A stretch of DNA of 64,000 nucleotides. Source: Pseudomonas cichorii. Its GTDB lineage: Bacteria > Pseudomonadota > Gammaproteobacteria > Pseudomonadales > Pseudomonadaceae. The notes below the pieces were generated by a model. The model searched no databases. It saw only the letters and a list, made by a program, of their open reading frames with translations, and was not told the origin of the DNA. Shown in pieces: positions 1 through 8,305 of the stretch. Each line of letters starts with the position of its first letter. Within the stretch, counting starts at the first letter, position 1. Location of the stretch: the NCBI RefSeq assembly GCF_003700275.1, contig NZ_RBRE01000069.1, positions 46,921 through 110,920 of the forward strand. Reading direction: 5' to 3'. Position numbers and translations under genes: made by a program.

Positions 1-447
1 ATCTACATGGTCGGCGGTATTGCCTCATTCACCTTGATCCTGCTCGCGGTGATCTACCGGCCGCTGGTGCTGGAGTGTTTCGATCCTGGTTTTCTGCGCG
101 CGGTGGGCGGGCTGGGTTCGCTGTATCACGTGTTGTTCCTGCTGCTGGTGGTGCTGAATCTGGTGGCCGGCTTTCAAGCGCTCGGCACATTGATGGCGGT
201 GGGCATGATGATGCTGCCGGCTACGGCGGCGCGGTTCTGGGCCAGCTCGTTGAGCGCCCTGATGCTGATTTCGACCTTGTTGGCCACTGCATCCGGCCTG
301 ATCGGCCTGATCGTTTCCTATCACCTTGGCGTTGCTTCCGGACCGGCCATCGTCCTGACCGCCAGTGCCTTCTATGGCTTTTCCCTGCTGTTCGGACGCA
401 CGGGGATCCTGCGTCGACTGTTTCCCAAACCTCACCTGGCCAATTGA
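1..447 (+). CDS. Metal ABC transporter permease, ABC-3 family (5' truncated by window edge)
   Basis: The frame is open from base 1 and ends at a TGA, giving the last 148 residues of a polytopic inner-membrane protein; the ATG at 7 is probably internal. The hydrophobic stretch with the pattern ALGTLMAVGMMMLPATAA is the hallmark of the ABC-3 permeases (ZnuB/MntB/PsaC family) that import Zn2+ or Mn2+. A second hallmark follows (SYHLGVASGPAIVL), and at least four membrane segments remain. The gene for the matching periplasmic binding protein starts 12 bases downstream, so both belong to one operon; the ATPase gene should lie off the left edge. The metal cannot be told from this fragment. Confidence 0.9.
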   Translation: MYMVGGIASFTLILLAVIYRPLVLECFDPGFLRAVGGLGSLYHVLFLLLVVLNLVAGFQALGTLMAVGMMMLPATAARFWASSLSALMLISTLLATASGLIGLIVSYHLGVASGPAIVLTASAFYGFSLLFGRTGILRRLFPKPHLAN

Positions 448-459
448 AAAGGACGTGTC

Positions 460-1344
460 ATGAAACGATTGATGATGTTGAGTGCAATGGCGGCGATCAT
501 GCTGTCTGGTCTTGCCCAGGCCAGGCCGCTGGAGACGGTTGCTTCGTTCACAGTGATTGCCGATATGGTCAGCAACGTCGGTGGTGATCGGGTGCATGTA
601 ACATCATTGATCGGCCCCAATGGCGACCCGCATGTCTACGAGCCGACGCCAGGCGATGCCCAGGCCTTGAAGAATGCGGACCTGACCTTCGTCAGCGGCC
701 TGCATCTGGAAGGCTGGATGGATCGCCTGATCAAGGCGTCCGGCTACAAGGGCCAGCCGGTGGTGCTGTCCGACGGGATCAAGACCCGGCACATGCAGGA
801 AGACGGCAAGCTCATCACCGACCCGCATGCCTGGAACAGTGCTGCCAACGGGGTGATCTATGTGCGCAATATCATCGCCGCACTCAAGAAGGCCGATCCG
901 GAAGGGGCCAGCGTCTACGAGACCAACGGCCAGCGCTATATCCTGCAGTTGCAGCAACTGGACCTCTATGCCCGCGACCAGATCCAGTCGGTGCCCGAGG
1001 AGAAACGCAAGATCCTCACTTCCCATGATGCGTTCGGTTACTTCGGTGATGCCTATGGCGTGACCTTCCTCTCGCCACTGGGCTTTTCCACTGAATCGGA
1101 AGCTTCGGCTGCGGATGTCGCAAAACTGATCCGCCAGATCAAGAGCGAGCACGTCAGCGCCTATTTCTTCGAGAACTCCGGTGACCCGCGGCTGGTCAAG
1201 CAGATCGCCGACGCCAGCGGCGCACAACCGGGTGGCGAGTTGTACGTCGAGTCACTGTCGGCGCCGGATGGCCCGGCAGCCAGCTATGCACAGATGTTCC
1301 GCTATAACGTCGACAAGCTGACGGCGGCGATGAAAGGAAAGTGA
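460..1344 (+). CDS. Periplasmic metal-binding protein of ABC transporter (ZnuA/MntC family)
   Basis: A 294-residue protein with a cleavable signal peptide (about residues 1-21, ending AQA) and the cluster A-I solute-binding fold. It captures a divalent metal in the periplasm for the permease encoded just upstream. Visible ligand candidates are His58 (GDPHVYEP), His123 (DPHAWNS) and His189 (SHDAFGYF). Three histidines is the ZnuA-like arrangement; Mn proteins usually have Glu at the third place. The His-rich loop of classical ZnuA is absent, so specificity is uncertain. The start is preceded by AAAAGGA. It ends the operon and is followed by a REP-like palindrome. Confidence 0.9.
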   Translation: MKRLMMLSAMAAIMLSGLAQARPLETVASFTVIADMVSNVGGDRVHVTSLIGPNGDPHVYEPTPGDAQALKNADLTFVSGLHLEGWMDRLIKASGYKGQPVVLSDGIKTRHMQEDGKLITDPHAWNSAANGVIYVRNIIAALKKADPEGASVYETNGQRYILQLQQLDLYARDQIQSVPEEKRKILTSHDAFGYFGDAYGVTFLSPLGFSTESEASAADVAKLIRQIKSEHVSAYFFENSGDPRLVKQIADASGAQPGGELYVESLSAPDGPAASYAQMFRYNVDKLTAAMKGK

Positions 1345-1352
1345 TGATGCTG

Positions 1353-1407
1353 TTCGCGAATGAATTCGCTCCTGCACACAATGTGAGGGAGCGGATTCAT
1401 CCGCGAA
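1353..1407. repeat. REP-like palindrome
   Basis: Left arm TTCGCGAATGAATTCGCTCC (1353-1372) and right arm GGAGCGGATTCATCCGCGAA (1388-1407) form an imperfect hairpin just after a stop codon and between convergent genes. The same GGGAGCGAATTCAT theme recurs at 8212, 21991 and 63901, so this is one copy of a dispersed family. It may also serve as a bidirectional transcription stop. Confidence 0.7.
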
Positions 1408-1413
1408 TCAGGT

Positions 1414-2562
1414 TCAATGATTCACAAACTTGAAAATGGTGGTCTGGGTATAGGCCTTGCCGGGATCCAGGCGGGTGCTGGGGAATTTCGGCTGGTTCGG
1501 CGCATCCGGGTAGTGCTGGGTTTCCAGGGTGAAGGCGCCCCAGTGCGGGTAGACCTTGCCGGCCTTGCCATGAATGCTGCCGTCCAGGAAGTTGCCGGTG
1601 TACAACTGCACGCCGGGCTCCGTGGTGAACAGTTGCAGGTGGCGACCTGACTGCGGATCGCTGACTTCGGCGGCAAGTTTGCTGGCGTCGCCTTTGGTGT
1701 CCAGCACCCAGTTGAAGTCAAAGCCACCTTGTTTGGGCTCGGCGTATTTGAGCTGCTGATGGTCGGCCTTGATGTTTTTGCCGATGGCGGTGGGCTTGAG
1801 GAAGTCCATGGGCGTACCGGCGACCGGGGCCAGTTCGCCGGTGGGGATCAGCTTGTCGTTGACCGGCGTGTAATGCGAGGCATGCAGGGTCGCCACCTGC
1901 TGGAGAATATCGCCGTTACCGGCGCCCGCCAGATTGAAATAGCTATGGTTGGTCAGGTTCAGCACCGTGGGTTTGTCGGTGCTGGCGTGATAGTCGATCT
2001 TCAGTTCGTTCTGCTCGTTGAGGCTGTAGGTGACCTCGGTCAGCAGCGCACCGGGAAAACCCATTTCGCCATCGGGCGACAGATAACTCAGTTTCACGCC
2101 GACCCAGCCATCGCCCTGGACGCTTCTGGCTTTCCAGATACGCTTGTCAAAACCCTGATTGCCGCCATGCAGGGCATTGGTCTTGTCGTTGAGCGGAACG
2201 CGGTAGGTCTGGTCGTCCAGCTTGAAGGTGCCACCGGCCAGGCGATTGCCGAAACGACCGATGGTTGCCCCGAAATACACCGTGCCGTTGTTCTGGTAGC
2301 CCTGCACATCATCGAAACCCAGCACGACGTCTTCGACCTTGCCGTTCTTGTCCGGGACCATGAGCGACTGCAGGGTTGCGCCATAGGTAATGATGCTGGC
2401 CTTCAGGCCATGGCTGTTGTGCAGGGTGTATTTCTCGATGGTCGTGCCATCGGGCAGTTTGCCAAAGGTGCCTTGTTCGCTGGACAGCGTAGCGGCTTGT
2501 GCGGTCAGGGTGGCGATCATCAGTGACAGTCCAAGGCTGCTGAGAAGAGCGTGATTTTTCAT
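1414..2562 (-). CDS. galM: Aldose 1-epimerase (galactose mutarotase), exported
   Basis: A 382-residue protein that interconverts alpha and beta anomers of aldoses. The N-terminus (MKNHALLSSLG... ending TAQA, about 24 residues) is a signal peptide, so the enzyme works in the periplasm, unlike E. coli GalM. Catalytic residues are recognisable: the acid His in TNHSYFNLAG and the base Glu in TLETQHYPDAPN. It is divergent from the lactonase gene of the sugar module and probably readies sugars for the AraFGH importer. The region before the start holds a CA-type Crc/Hfq motif (AACAACAATAAAAG) about 12 bases upstream of the ATG. Confidence 0.93.
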   Translation of the reverse strand: MKNHALLSSLGLSLMIATLTAQAATLSSEQGTFGKLPDGTTIEKYTLHNSHGLKASIITYGATLQSLMVPDKNGKVEDVVLGFDDVQGYQNNGTVYFGATIGRFGNRLAGGTFKLDDQTYRVPLNDKTNALHGGNQGFDKRIWKARSVQGDGWVGVKLSYLSPDGEMGFPGALLTEVTYSLNEQNELKIDYHASTDKPTVLNLTNHSYFNLAGAGNGDILQQVATLHASHYTPVNDKLIPTGELAPVAGTPMDFLKPTAIGKNIKADHQQLKYAEPKQGGFDFNWVLDTKGDASKLAAEVSDPQSGRHLQLFTTEPGVQLYTGNFLDGSIHGKAGKVYPHWGAFTLETQHYPDAPNQPKFPSTRLDPGKAYTQTTIFKFVNH

Positions 2563-2576
2563 CTGTTCTACTCACT

Positions 2577-2592
2577 TTTATTGTTGTTGTGA
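2577..2592 (-). promoter_or_regulatory. CA motif (candidate Crc/Hfq site) upstream of galM
   Basis: On the minus strand the bases just before the galM start read AACAACAATAAAAGTGAG. The AACAATAAAA part matches the A-rich AANAANAA pattern bound by Hfq/Crc on catabolic mRNAs, and it abuts the GTGAG ribosome-binding sequence. Repression by Crc is inferred. Confidence 0.5.
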
Positions 2593-2640
2593 AAGGGAAC
2601 GGTTGCGCAATCCATCGCTGGGTACGTCGAAAAACGGTAA

Positions 2641-2656
2641 TTGGTCAGACTATTTG
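2641..2656. promoter_or_regulatory. Candidate operator 1 of the arabinose/galactose module
   Basis: TTGGTCAGACTATTTG lies in the divergent region between galM and the lactonase gene. It agrees at 13 of 16 positions with ATGGTATGACTATTTG at 4520-4535 in front of araF. The TGGTNNGAC core resembles sites of FadR-type GntR regulators of sugar operons. The regulator is not encoded in this window. Confidence 0.5.
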
Positions 2657-2770
2657 ATCGGTTTTAATCCGATGCAAGGATTTATAGTCGATAAAAAGCC
2701 GCTTGAAAAATAAATCGTAATACTATTTAGTAGAGGCAGTTCCTAAGAAAAATAAAAAAGGACACCGTTC

Positions 2771-3643
2771 ATGCATTGGCAGCCTCTCTCCGAGCAGCGT
2801 TTCAAACTGGCAGAAGGCCCTTTCTGGGACCTTGAACAGCAAGCCTTGTACTGGGTCGATATCGCCGCGCGTCAGGCCTGTCGCCTTGCTCAAGGGCAAC
2901 ATGATCAATGGCGTCTGCCCGAAGCGGTTTCCGCGTTCATTCCCACCGAGCAGGGCGATGCCCTGGTGACTCTGGCCAGCGGCGTGTATCGCCTTGACCT
3001 GAATTCGACCAGAACCTCCATTTCATTGCTGTGCGTGGCCGATCCGGTCGCGGGCAATCGTGCCAACGAATCACGTTGCGACGCCCAGGGCCGGTTATGG
3101 CTGGGCAGCATGCAGAACAATCTGGATGCCGACGGCGGCGACCTGCCGCTGGTACGCCGTTCCGGCGGCCTGTTTCGGGTCGATGCCGATGCCAGCGTCA
3201 CGCAGTTGCTGAGCGGGCAGGGCATCGTCAATACCCTGCTGTGGAACGCGGACGGCACCTTGCTCTACAGCGCCGACAGCCTCGATGGCGTCATCTATCG
3301 ATACCCGGTCCTGGCTGATGGCGAACTGGGCCCGCGCCAGGTCTGGGCGCAGGAGCATTCACGCGGAGTTCCGGATGGCTCGGCGATGGATGCCGAAGGT
3401 TATGTCTGGAATGCGCGCTGGGGCGGCAGTTGCCTGATCCGTTTCGCTCCGGATGGCAGCGTTGACCGGGTGGTCGATCTGCCGGTCAGTCACCCCACCA
3501 GTTGTGTGTTCGGCGGTCCCGATCTGGCCACGCTCTACGTCACCAGCGCCGCACCGGCCGATGCCCATGGCCAGTTGGATGGCGCGCTGCTCATGGGCAA
3601 TGTGGGTGTCTCCGGGCAGCCGTGCCGGCGTTTCGCAGGCTGA
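2771..3643 (+). CDS. SMP-30/gluconolactonase-family sugar lactonase
   Basis: A 290-residue cytoplasmic six-bladed beta-propeller enzyme. Metal-site motifs of the family are present: LAEGPFWD near the N-terminus, NESRCDAQGRLWLGSM in the middle, and SADSLDGVIYRY with DGSAMDAEGYVWNARWGG further on. Its neighbours (a sugar SDR dehydrogenase and an L-arabinose-type importer) point to hydrolysis of L-arabinono- or D-galactono-lactone to the acid. The ATG follows AAGGAC with about 7 bases of spacing. It is separated by 28 bases from the SDR gene and is probably its operon partner. Exact substrate is inferred from context. Confidence 0.87.
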   Translation: MHWQPLSEQRFKLAEGPFWDLEQQALYWVDIAARQACRLAQGQHDQWRLPEAVSAFIPTEQGDALVTLASGVYRLDLNSTRTSISLLCVADPVAGNRANESRCDAQGRLWLGSMQNNLDADGGDLPLVRRSGGLFRVDADASVTQLLSGQGIVNTLLWNADGTLLYSADSLDGVIYRYPVLADGELGPRQVWAQEHSRGVPDGSAMDAEGYVWNARWGGSCLIRFAPDGSVDRVVDLPVSHPTSCVFGGPDLATLYVTSAAPADAHGQLDGALLMGNVGVSGQPCRRFAG

Positions 3644-3671
3644 ACTTTCATTGCATCCAGGAGCGTTGAAT

Positions 3672-4490
3672 ATGGCGATACCCTTGTCGTTACCTCCGGT
3701 TCCCGAGCCGGTTCGCGGTGAGCGTCTGCTAGGCAAGGTGGTGCTGGTGAGCGGTGCTGCCCAAGGGATAGGCGAGGCCATTGTGGCCTGCTTCCAGGCA
3801 CAGCAGGCACGGCTGGTCATCAGCGACGTGCAGGGCGAAAAGGTCGAACAGGTAGCGGCGAAGTGGCGTGGGCAGGGGGCCGAAGTGCATGCGCTCAAGG
3901 CCGATGTTACCCGCCAGGATCACTGGCAGAACATGGTCGATCTGGCCATCGAGCATTTTGGCCGGGTGGATGTGTTGGTCAACTGCGCCGGCGTGAATGT
4001 ATTCCGCGACCCACTGGAGATGAGCGACGAGGACTGGAAACGCTGTTTTGCCATTGATCTGGATGGCGCGTGGTATGGCTGTCGCAGCGTCTTGCCGACG
4101 ATGCTCGAACAGGGCGCGGGCAACATCATCAATATCGCCTCGACCCATTCGAGCAACATCATTCCCGGCTGCTTTCCCTATCCGGTCGCCAAGCATGGCC
4201 TGCTGGGCCTGACCCGCGCCCTGGGCATCGAGTACGCACCCAGGGGTATTCGGGTCAATGCGATTGCGCCGGGCTATATCGAAACCCAGCTCAACGTCGA
4301 CTACTGGAATGGCTTCGACGATCCGCAGGCCGAGCGTCAGAGGGCCTTCGACCTGCATCCACCCAAACGCATCGGCCAGCCTGTCGAGGTGGCGATGACA
4401 GCCCTGTTCCTGGCTACGGACGAGGCACCATTCATCAACGCCAGTTGCATCATGATCGATGGCGGCCGCTCGGTGCTCTACCACGAGTGA
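3672..4490 (+). CDS. SDR-family sugar 1-dehydrogenase (L-arabinose/D-galactose type)
   Basis: A 272-residue short-chain dehydrogenase. Cofactor motif GAAQGIG (around residue 29), NCAGVN in place of NNAG, the catalytic Ser in NIASTHSS and YPVAK (Tyr/Lys pair) are all visible. It most likely oxidises the pyranose at C1 to the lactone that the upstream lactonase opens. The start at 3672 is chosen because AGGAG stands 8 bases before it; the frame is open further upstream only inside the lactonase gene. It is followed by araF after 122 bases containing a candidate operator. Whether arabinose or galactose is the main substrate cannot be told here. Confidence 0.85.
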   Translation: MAIPLSLPPVPEPVRGERLLGKVVLVSGAAQGIGEAIVACFQAQQARLVISDVQGEKVEQVAAKWRGQGAEVHALKADVTRQDHWQNMVDLAIEHFGRVDVLVNCAGVNVFRDPLEMSDEDWKRCFAIDLDGAWYGCRSVLPTMLEQGAGNIINIASTHSSNIIPGCFPYPVAKHGLLGLTRALGIEYAPRGIRVNAIAPGYIETQLNVDYWNGFDDPQAERQRAFDLHPPKRIGQPVEVAMTALFLATDEAPFINASCIMIDGGRSVLYHE

Positions 4491-4519
4491 CACTCGGTTA
4501 CATTGCCGTCATCGGCAAT

Positions 4520-4535
4520 ATGGTATGACTATTTG
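4520..4535. promoter_or_regulatory. Candidate operator 2 of the arabinose/galactose module
   Basis: ATGGTATGACTATTTG, 78 bases before the araF start, is a near copy of the site at 2641-2656. Presence before two separate transcription starts of one pathway, and nowhere else noticed in the window, supports a shared transcriptional regulator. Confidence 0.5.
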
Positions 4536-4591
4536 GCTGGTTCGCGGCTCCTGGCCTGAAACAGCCACCTTGCTGGACGCTGTAGCTATTC

Positions 4592-4606
4592 AATAACAAT
4601 AAGGAG
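4592..4606 (+). promoter_or_regulatory. CA motif overlapping the araF ribosome-binding site
   Basis: AATAACAATAAGGAG places an AANAAYAA Crc/Hfq motif directly against the AAGGAG Shine-Dalgarno of araF (ATG at 4613). This is the usual position for Hfq/Crc translational repression of sugar transporters in Pseudomonas. Repression itself is inferred. Confidence 0.6.
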
Positions 4607-4612
4607 TTAGCT

Positions 4613-5617
4613 ATGTTGAGTCGCCACGGGATTCGTTCCCTATGCTGCGCCGCTGTCACCACTGCCATTCTCGGCATGAGTGGCATCATCCACGCCGCCG
4701 AAGAAGTGAAAATCGGCTTTCTGGTCAAACAACCCGAAGAACCCTGGTTCCAGACCGAGTGGGCCTTTGCCGACAAGGCGGGCAAGGAGCACGGCTTCAC
4801 CGTGCTGAAAATTGCCGTGCCGGACGGTGAGAAAACCCTGGCGGCCATCGACAGCCTCGCGGCCAACGGTGCCAAGGGCTTCGTCATCTGCCCGCCCGAT
4901 GTATCGCTCGGCCCGGCCATCGTGGCCAAGGCCAAGGCGCTCGGGTTGAAGGTCATGGCAGTGGATGATCGCTTCGTCGATGCCAAGGGCAATTTCATGG
5001 AAGACGTGCCGTATCTGGGCATGGCCGCCTTTGAAGTCGGTCAGAAACAGGGCGAAGCCATGGCTGCCGAGGCGAAAAATCGCAACTGGGACTGGAAGGA
5101 AACCTACGCCATCATCAACACCTACAACGAACTGGATACCGGCAAGAAACGCACGGACGGTTCGGTTGATGCCCTGAAAAAAGCCGGTCTGCCGGAAAGC
5201 CATATCCTCTTCACCGCCCAGAAAACCCTGGATGTGCCGGGCAGCATGGACGCCACCAACTCGGCGCTGCCGAAACTGCCGGGTAATGCCAGGAACCTGA
5301 TCATTGGCGGCATGAACGACAACACCGTACTCGGCGGCGTGCGTGCAACTGCCACCAACGGCTTCAAGCCGGCCAACGTGATCGGGATCGGCATCAATGG
5401 CACCGACGCCATCGACGAACTGAAGAAGAAGGAAAGCGGTTTCTTCGGCTCGATGCTGCCCAGCCCGGACAAGGAAGGCTATGACACGGCCTACCAGATG
5501 TTCAAATGGGTCACCACTGGTGAAGAACCGCCGAAGTACACCGCCATGGACGACGTAACACTCATTACGCGCGCCAACTTCCAGGAAGTCCTGACCAAGA
5601 TCGGTCTGTGGAAGTGA
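4613..5617 (+). CDS. araF: L-arabinose ABC transporter, periplasmic binding protein
   Basis: A 334-residue protein with a signal peptide ending near HAAEE (about residue 26). The mature sequence matches E. coli AraF closely, for example KIGFLVKQPEEPWFQTEW, KIAVPDGEKTLAAIDSLAA, MNDNTVLGGVRAT and IGIGINGTDA. It captures L-arabinose (often also D-galactose or D-fucose) in the periplasm. It is the first gene of araFGH. A stable hairpin between araF and araG should give more binding protein than ATPase. A CA motif overlaps its ribosome-binding site. Confidence 0.95.
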   Translation: MLSRHGIRSLCCAAVTTAILGMSGIIHAAEEVKIGFLVKQPEEPWFQTEWAFADKAGKEHGFTVLKIAVPDGEKTLAAIDSLAANGAKGFVICPPDVSLGPAIVAKAKALGLKVMAVDDRFVDAKGNFMEDVPYLGMAAFEVGQKQGEAMAAEAKNRNWDWKETYAIINTYNELDTGKKRTDGSVDALKKAGLPESHILFTAQKTLDVPGSMDATNSALPKLPGNARNLIIGGMNDNTVLGGVRATATNGFKPANVIGIGINGTDAIDELKKKESGFFGSMLPSPDKEGYDTAYQMFKWVTTGEEPPKYTAMDDVTLITRANFQEVLTKIGLWK

Positions 5618-5621
5618 GTTC

Positions 5622-5647
5622 AAGGGGGCCTGATGCTCAGGCCCCTT
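5622..5647 (+). terminator. Intra-operon hairpin between araF and araG
   Basis: AAGGGGGCCTG and CAGGCCCCTT pair around a five-base loop right after the araF stop. No T-run follows, so it probably protects the araF mRNA 3' end or attenuates rather than fully terminating, as is common after binding-protein genes. Confidence 0.65.
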
Positions 5648-5669
5648 CGCGAGTGAGGAGGGCGGATTC

Positions 5670-7196
5670 ATGCAACAGGCAATAGAACAACGGCAATCGG
5701 GCGCTGGAGCCTTGCGCTTCAATGGCATCGGCAAGGTCTTCCCGGGAGTCAAGGCACTGTCGGACATCAGCTTCCAGGCGCAGCCCGGCAGTGTTCACGC
5801 CTTGATGGGCGAGAACGGTGCAGGCAAGTCCACGCTGCTGAAAATACTCGGCGGGTCCTACCAGCCCAACAGCGGCAGCCTGCAGATCGGTGAGCAGACC
5901 CATCAGTTCAAATCCACCGCAGACAGCATCGCGGCGGGTGTTGCGGTCATTCACCAGGAACTGCATCTGGTGCCGGAAATGACCGTCGCGGAGAACCTGC
6001 TGCTGGGGCATATGCCGAACCGGCTGGGGCTGATCAATCGCCGGGCCATGCTGCGCCAGGCCAGCGAGCTGCTCAAGGGGCTCGCCGATGAAATCGATCC
6101 GGGCATGCGCCTGGGCGATCTGTCCCTGGGCCTGCGGCAACTGGTGGAAATCGCCAAGGCCATGTCGCGCAATGCCCATGTGATTGCCTTCGACGAGCCC
6201 ACCAGCAGCCTGTCGGCGCGGGAAATCGACCGACTGATGGCGATCATTGCCAAGTTGCGCGACGAAGGCCGGGTGATTCTTTACGTGTCGCATCGCATGG
6301 AAGAAATCTTCCGTATCTGCGATGCGGTGACGGTATTCAAGGACGGGCGCTTCGTGCGCACCTTCGACAATATGCAAGAGCTGGATCACGACCGACTGGT
6401 GACCTGCATGGTCGGGCGCGATATACAGGACATCTACAACTATCGGCCCCGCGAGCATCAAGGCACGAGCCTGCAGGTTAGCGGGCTGCTCGGCCCGGGG
6501 CTTCAGGAGCCGGTCAGTTTCGCGGTGCAGAAGGGCGAGGTGCTGGGTTTCTTCGGACTGGTCGGAGCCGGTCGTACCGAGCTGTTCCGCATGCTCTCCG
6601 GGCTGACCCGCAGCAAGGCGGGCAGCCTGCAACTGGAAGGTCAGCCACTGACCCTGAAATCCCCGCGGGATGCCATCGACGCCGGCATATTGCTTTGCCC
6701 CGAAGACCGCAAGAAAGAAGGCATCGTACCGCTTTCCAGTGTGGCCGAGAACATCAATATCGGTGCCAGACCTCGGCACGTCAGCCTGGGCTGTCTGCTG
6801 CAAGGGCGCTGGGAGCGCGAGAACGCCGAAACCCAGATCCGTGCGATGAACGTCAAGACGCCTTCGCCGGACCAGCAGATCGTGTTTCTTTCCGGCGGTA
6901 ACCAGCAGAAGGCGATTCTCGGACGCTGGCTGTCGATGCCGATGAAGGTCCTGTTACTCGACGAACCCACCCGCGGTATCGATATCGGTGCCAAATCCGA
7001 GATTTACCAGATCATTCATAACCTGGCGGCGCAGGGCATTGCGGTGATTGTGGTGTCCAGCGACCTGATGGAAGTCATGGGAATCTCCGACCGCATTCTG
7101 GTGATGAGCGAAGGTGCGATCACCGGCGAACTCAACCGCGACGAAGCCGATGAGTCGCGACTCCTGCAACTGGCCTTGCCCCGTACTCGCGGCTGA
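5670..7196 (+). CDS. araG: L-arabinose ABC transporter ATP-binding protein
   Basis: A 508-residue protein with two fused ABC ATPase domains, the normal form for carbohydrate (CUT2) importers. The first has Walker A GENGAGKST (about residues 47-55), a degenerate signature LSLGLRQ and Walker B VIAFDEPTSSLSA. The second has the typical altered P-loop GLVGAGRTELFRML, signature LSGGNQQKA and Walker B VLLLDEPTRGID. It powers arabinose import with AraH in the inner membrane. The start is backed by GAGGAGG 9 bases upstream. Confidence 0.95.
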   Translation: MQQAIEQRQSGAGALRFNGIGKVFPGVKALSDISFQAQPGSVHALMGENGAGKSTLLKILGGSYQPNSGSLQIGEQTHQFKSTADSIAAGVAVIHQELHLVPEMTVAENLLLGHMPNRLGLINRRAMLRQASELLKGLADEIDPGMRLGDLSLGLRQLVEIAKAMSRNAHVIAFDEPTSSLSAREIDRLMAIIAKLRDEGRVILYVSHRMEEIFRICDAVTVFKDGRFVRTFDNMQELDHDRLVTCMVGRDIQDIYNYRPREHQGTSLQVSGLLGPGLQEPVSFAVQKGEVLGFFGLVGAGRTELFRMLSGLTRSKAGSLQLEGQPLTLKSPRDAIDAGILLCPEDRKKEGIVPLSSVAENINIGARPRHVSLGCLLQGRWERENAETQIRAMNVKTPSPDQQIVFLSGGNQQKAILGRWLSMPMKVLLLDEPTRGIDIGAKSEIYQIIHNLAAQGIAVIVVSSDLMEVMGISDRILVMSEGAITGELNRDEADESRLLQLALPRTRG

Positions 7197-7237
7197 ACCT
7201 TTGGTCTGTGACCATGAAAAATAAAAAAGAGGTGCGT

Positions 7238-8203
7238 ATGTCTACCGAAACCAGCCTGCGGGCTCCGCGTCAGGGCGTGAATATGCGCCGCTTCCTTGAT
7301 GAATGGGTCATGCTGCTGGCCGCCCTGGGCATTTTCATGCTGTGTGCGGTGTTCATCGATAACTTTCTCTCGCCGCTGAACATGCGCGGGCTGGGACTGG
7401 CGATTTCCACCGTCGGCATTGCTGCCTGCACCATGCTCTATTGCCTGGCTTCCGGGCACTTCGACCTGTCGGTCGGCTCGGTGCTGGCCTGTGCCGGAGT
7501 GATTGCCGGGATCGTGATTCGCGACACCGACAGCGTATTCCTCGGTGTCAGCGCGGCCCTGGCCATGGGCCTGCTGGTGGGGCTGATCAATGGCATCGTC
7601 ATCGCCAAGCTGAGGATCAATGCCCTGATTGCAACCCTGGCGACCATGCAGATCGTCCGCGGGCTGGCGTATATCTTCTCCAACGGCAAGGCCGTGGGCG
7701 TGTCCAACGAAGACTTTTTCGTGTTCGGCAATGGCCAGTTCTATGGCGTGCCGGTGCCGATCCTGATCACCATCGCCTGTTTCGTGTTCTTTGGCTGGCT
7801 GCTCAACTACACCACCTATGGGCGCAACACCATGGCCATCGGCGGTAACCAGGAAGCTGCCTTGCTGGCGGGCGTGCATGTCGACCGGACCAAGATCATC
7901 ATCTTTGCCGTGCATGGCCTGATTGGCGCCCTGGCCGGCGTAGTGCTGGCTTCGCGCATGACTTCCGGGCAACCGATGATCGGCCAGGGTTTCGAGCTGA
8001 CGGTCATCTCGGCCTGTGTACTGGGCGGTGTTTCCTTGAGCGGCGGCATCGGCATGATTCGGCATGTGATCGCCGGTGTGCTGATTCTGGCGATCATCGA
8101 GAACGCCATGAACCTCAAGAACATCGACACCTTCTACCAGTACGTCATCCGCGGCACGATCCTGCTGCTGGCAGTAATTATCGACCGCCTGAAACGCCGC
8201 TAG
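7238..8203 (+). CDS. araH: L-arabinose ABC transporter permease
   Basis: A 321-residue inner-membrane protein of the CUT2 permease family with about ten hydrophobic segments. It contains the family signatures GHFDLSVGSVLACAGVIAG, TYGRNTMAIGGNQEAALLAGV and GQGFELTVISACVLGGVSLSGG. The ATG at 7238 is preferred because GAGG lies 5 bases before it; a GTG ten codons earlier (7208) is in frame but has no clear site. It is the last gene of araFGH and is followed by a REP-like palindrome. Confidence 0.94.
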   Translation: MSTETSLRAPRQGVNMRRFLDEWVMLLAALGIFMLCAVFIDNFLSPLNMRGLGLAISTVGIAACTMLYCLASGHFDLSVGSVLACAGVIAGIVIRDTDSVFLGVSAALAMGLLVGLINGIVIAKLRINALIATLATMQIVRGLAYIFSNGKAVGVSNEDFFVFGNGQFYGVPVPILITIACFVFFGWLLNYTTYGRNTMAIGGNQEAALLAGVHVDRTKIIIFAVHGLIGALAGVVLASRMTSGQPMIGQGFELTVISACVLGGVSLSGGIGMIRHVIAGVLILAIIENAMNLKNIDTFYQYVIRGTILLLAVIIDRLKRR

Positions 8204-8211
8204 CTGTTTAA

Positions 8212-8247
8212 GTGGGAGCGAATGAGCGGACGCCGATTCGCTCCCAC
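8212..8247. repeat. REP-like palindrome
   Basis: Perfect 12-base arms GTGGGAGCGAAT and ATTCGCTCCCAC around a 12-base loop, immediately after araH. It shares its arm sequence with the palindromes at 1353, 21991 and 63901. Confidence 0.75.
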
Positions 8248-8305
8248 CTCATCAGGCGGTGTTCATACAGTCAGCACAAACAGGTTGGCGCGCTCACCCG
8301 AATTA

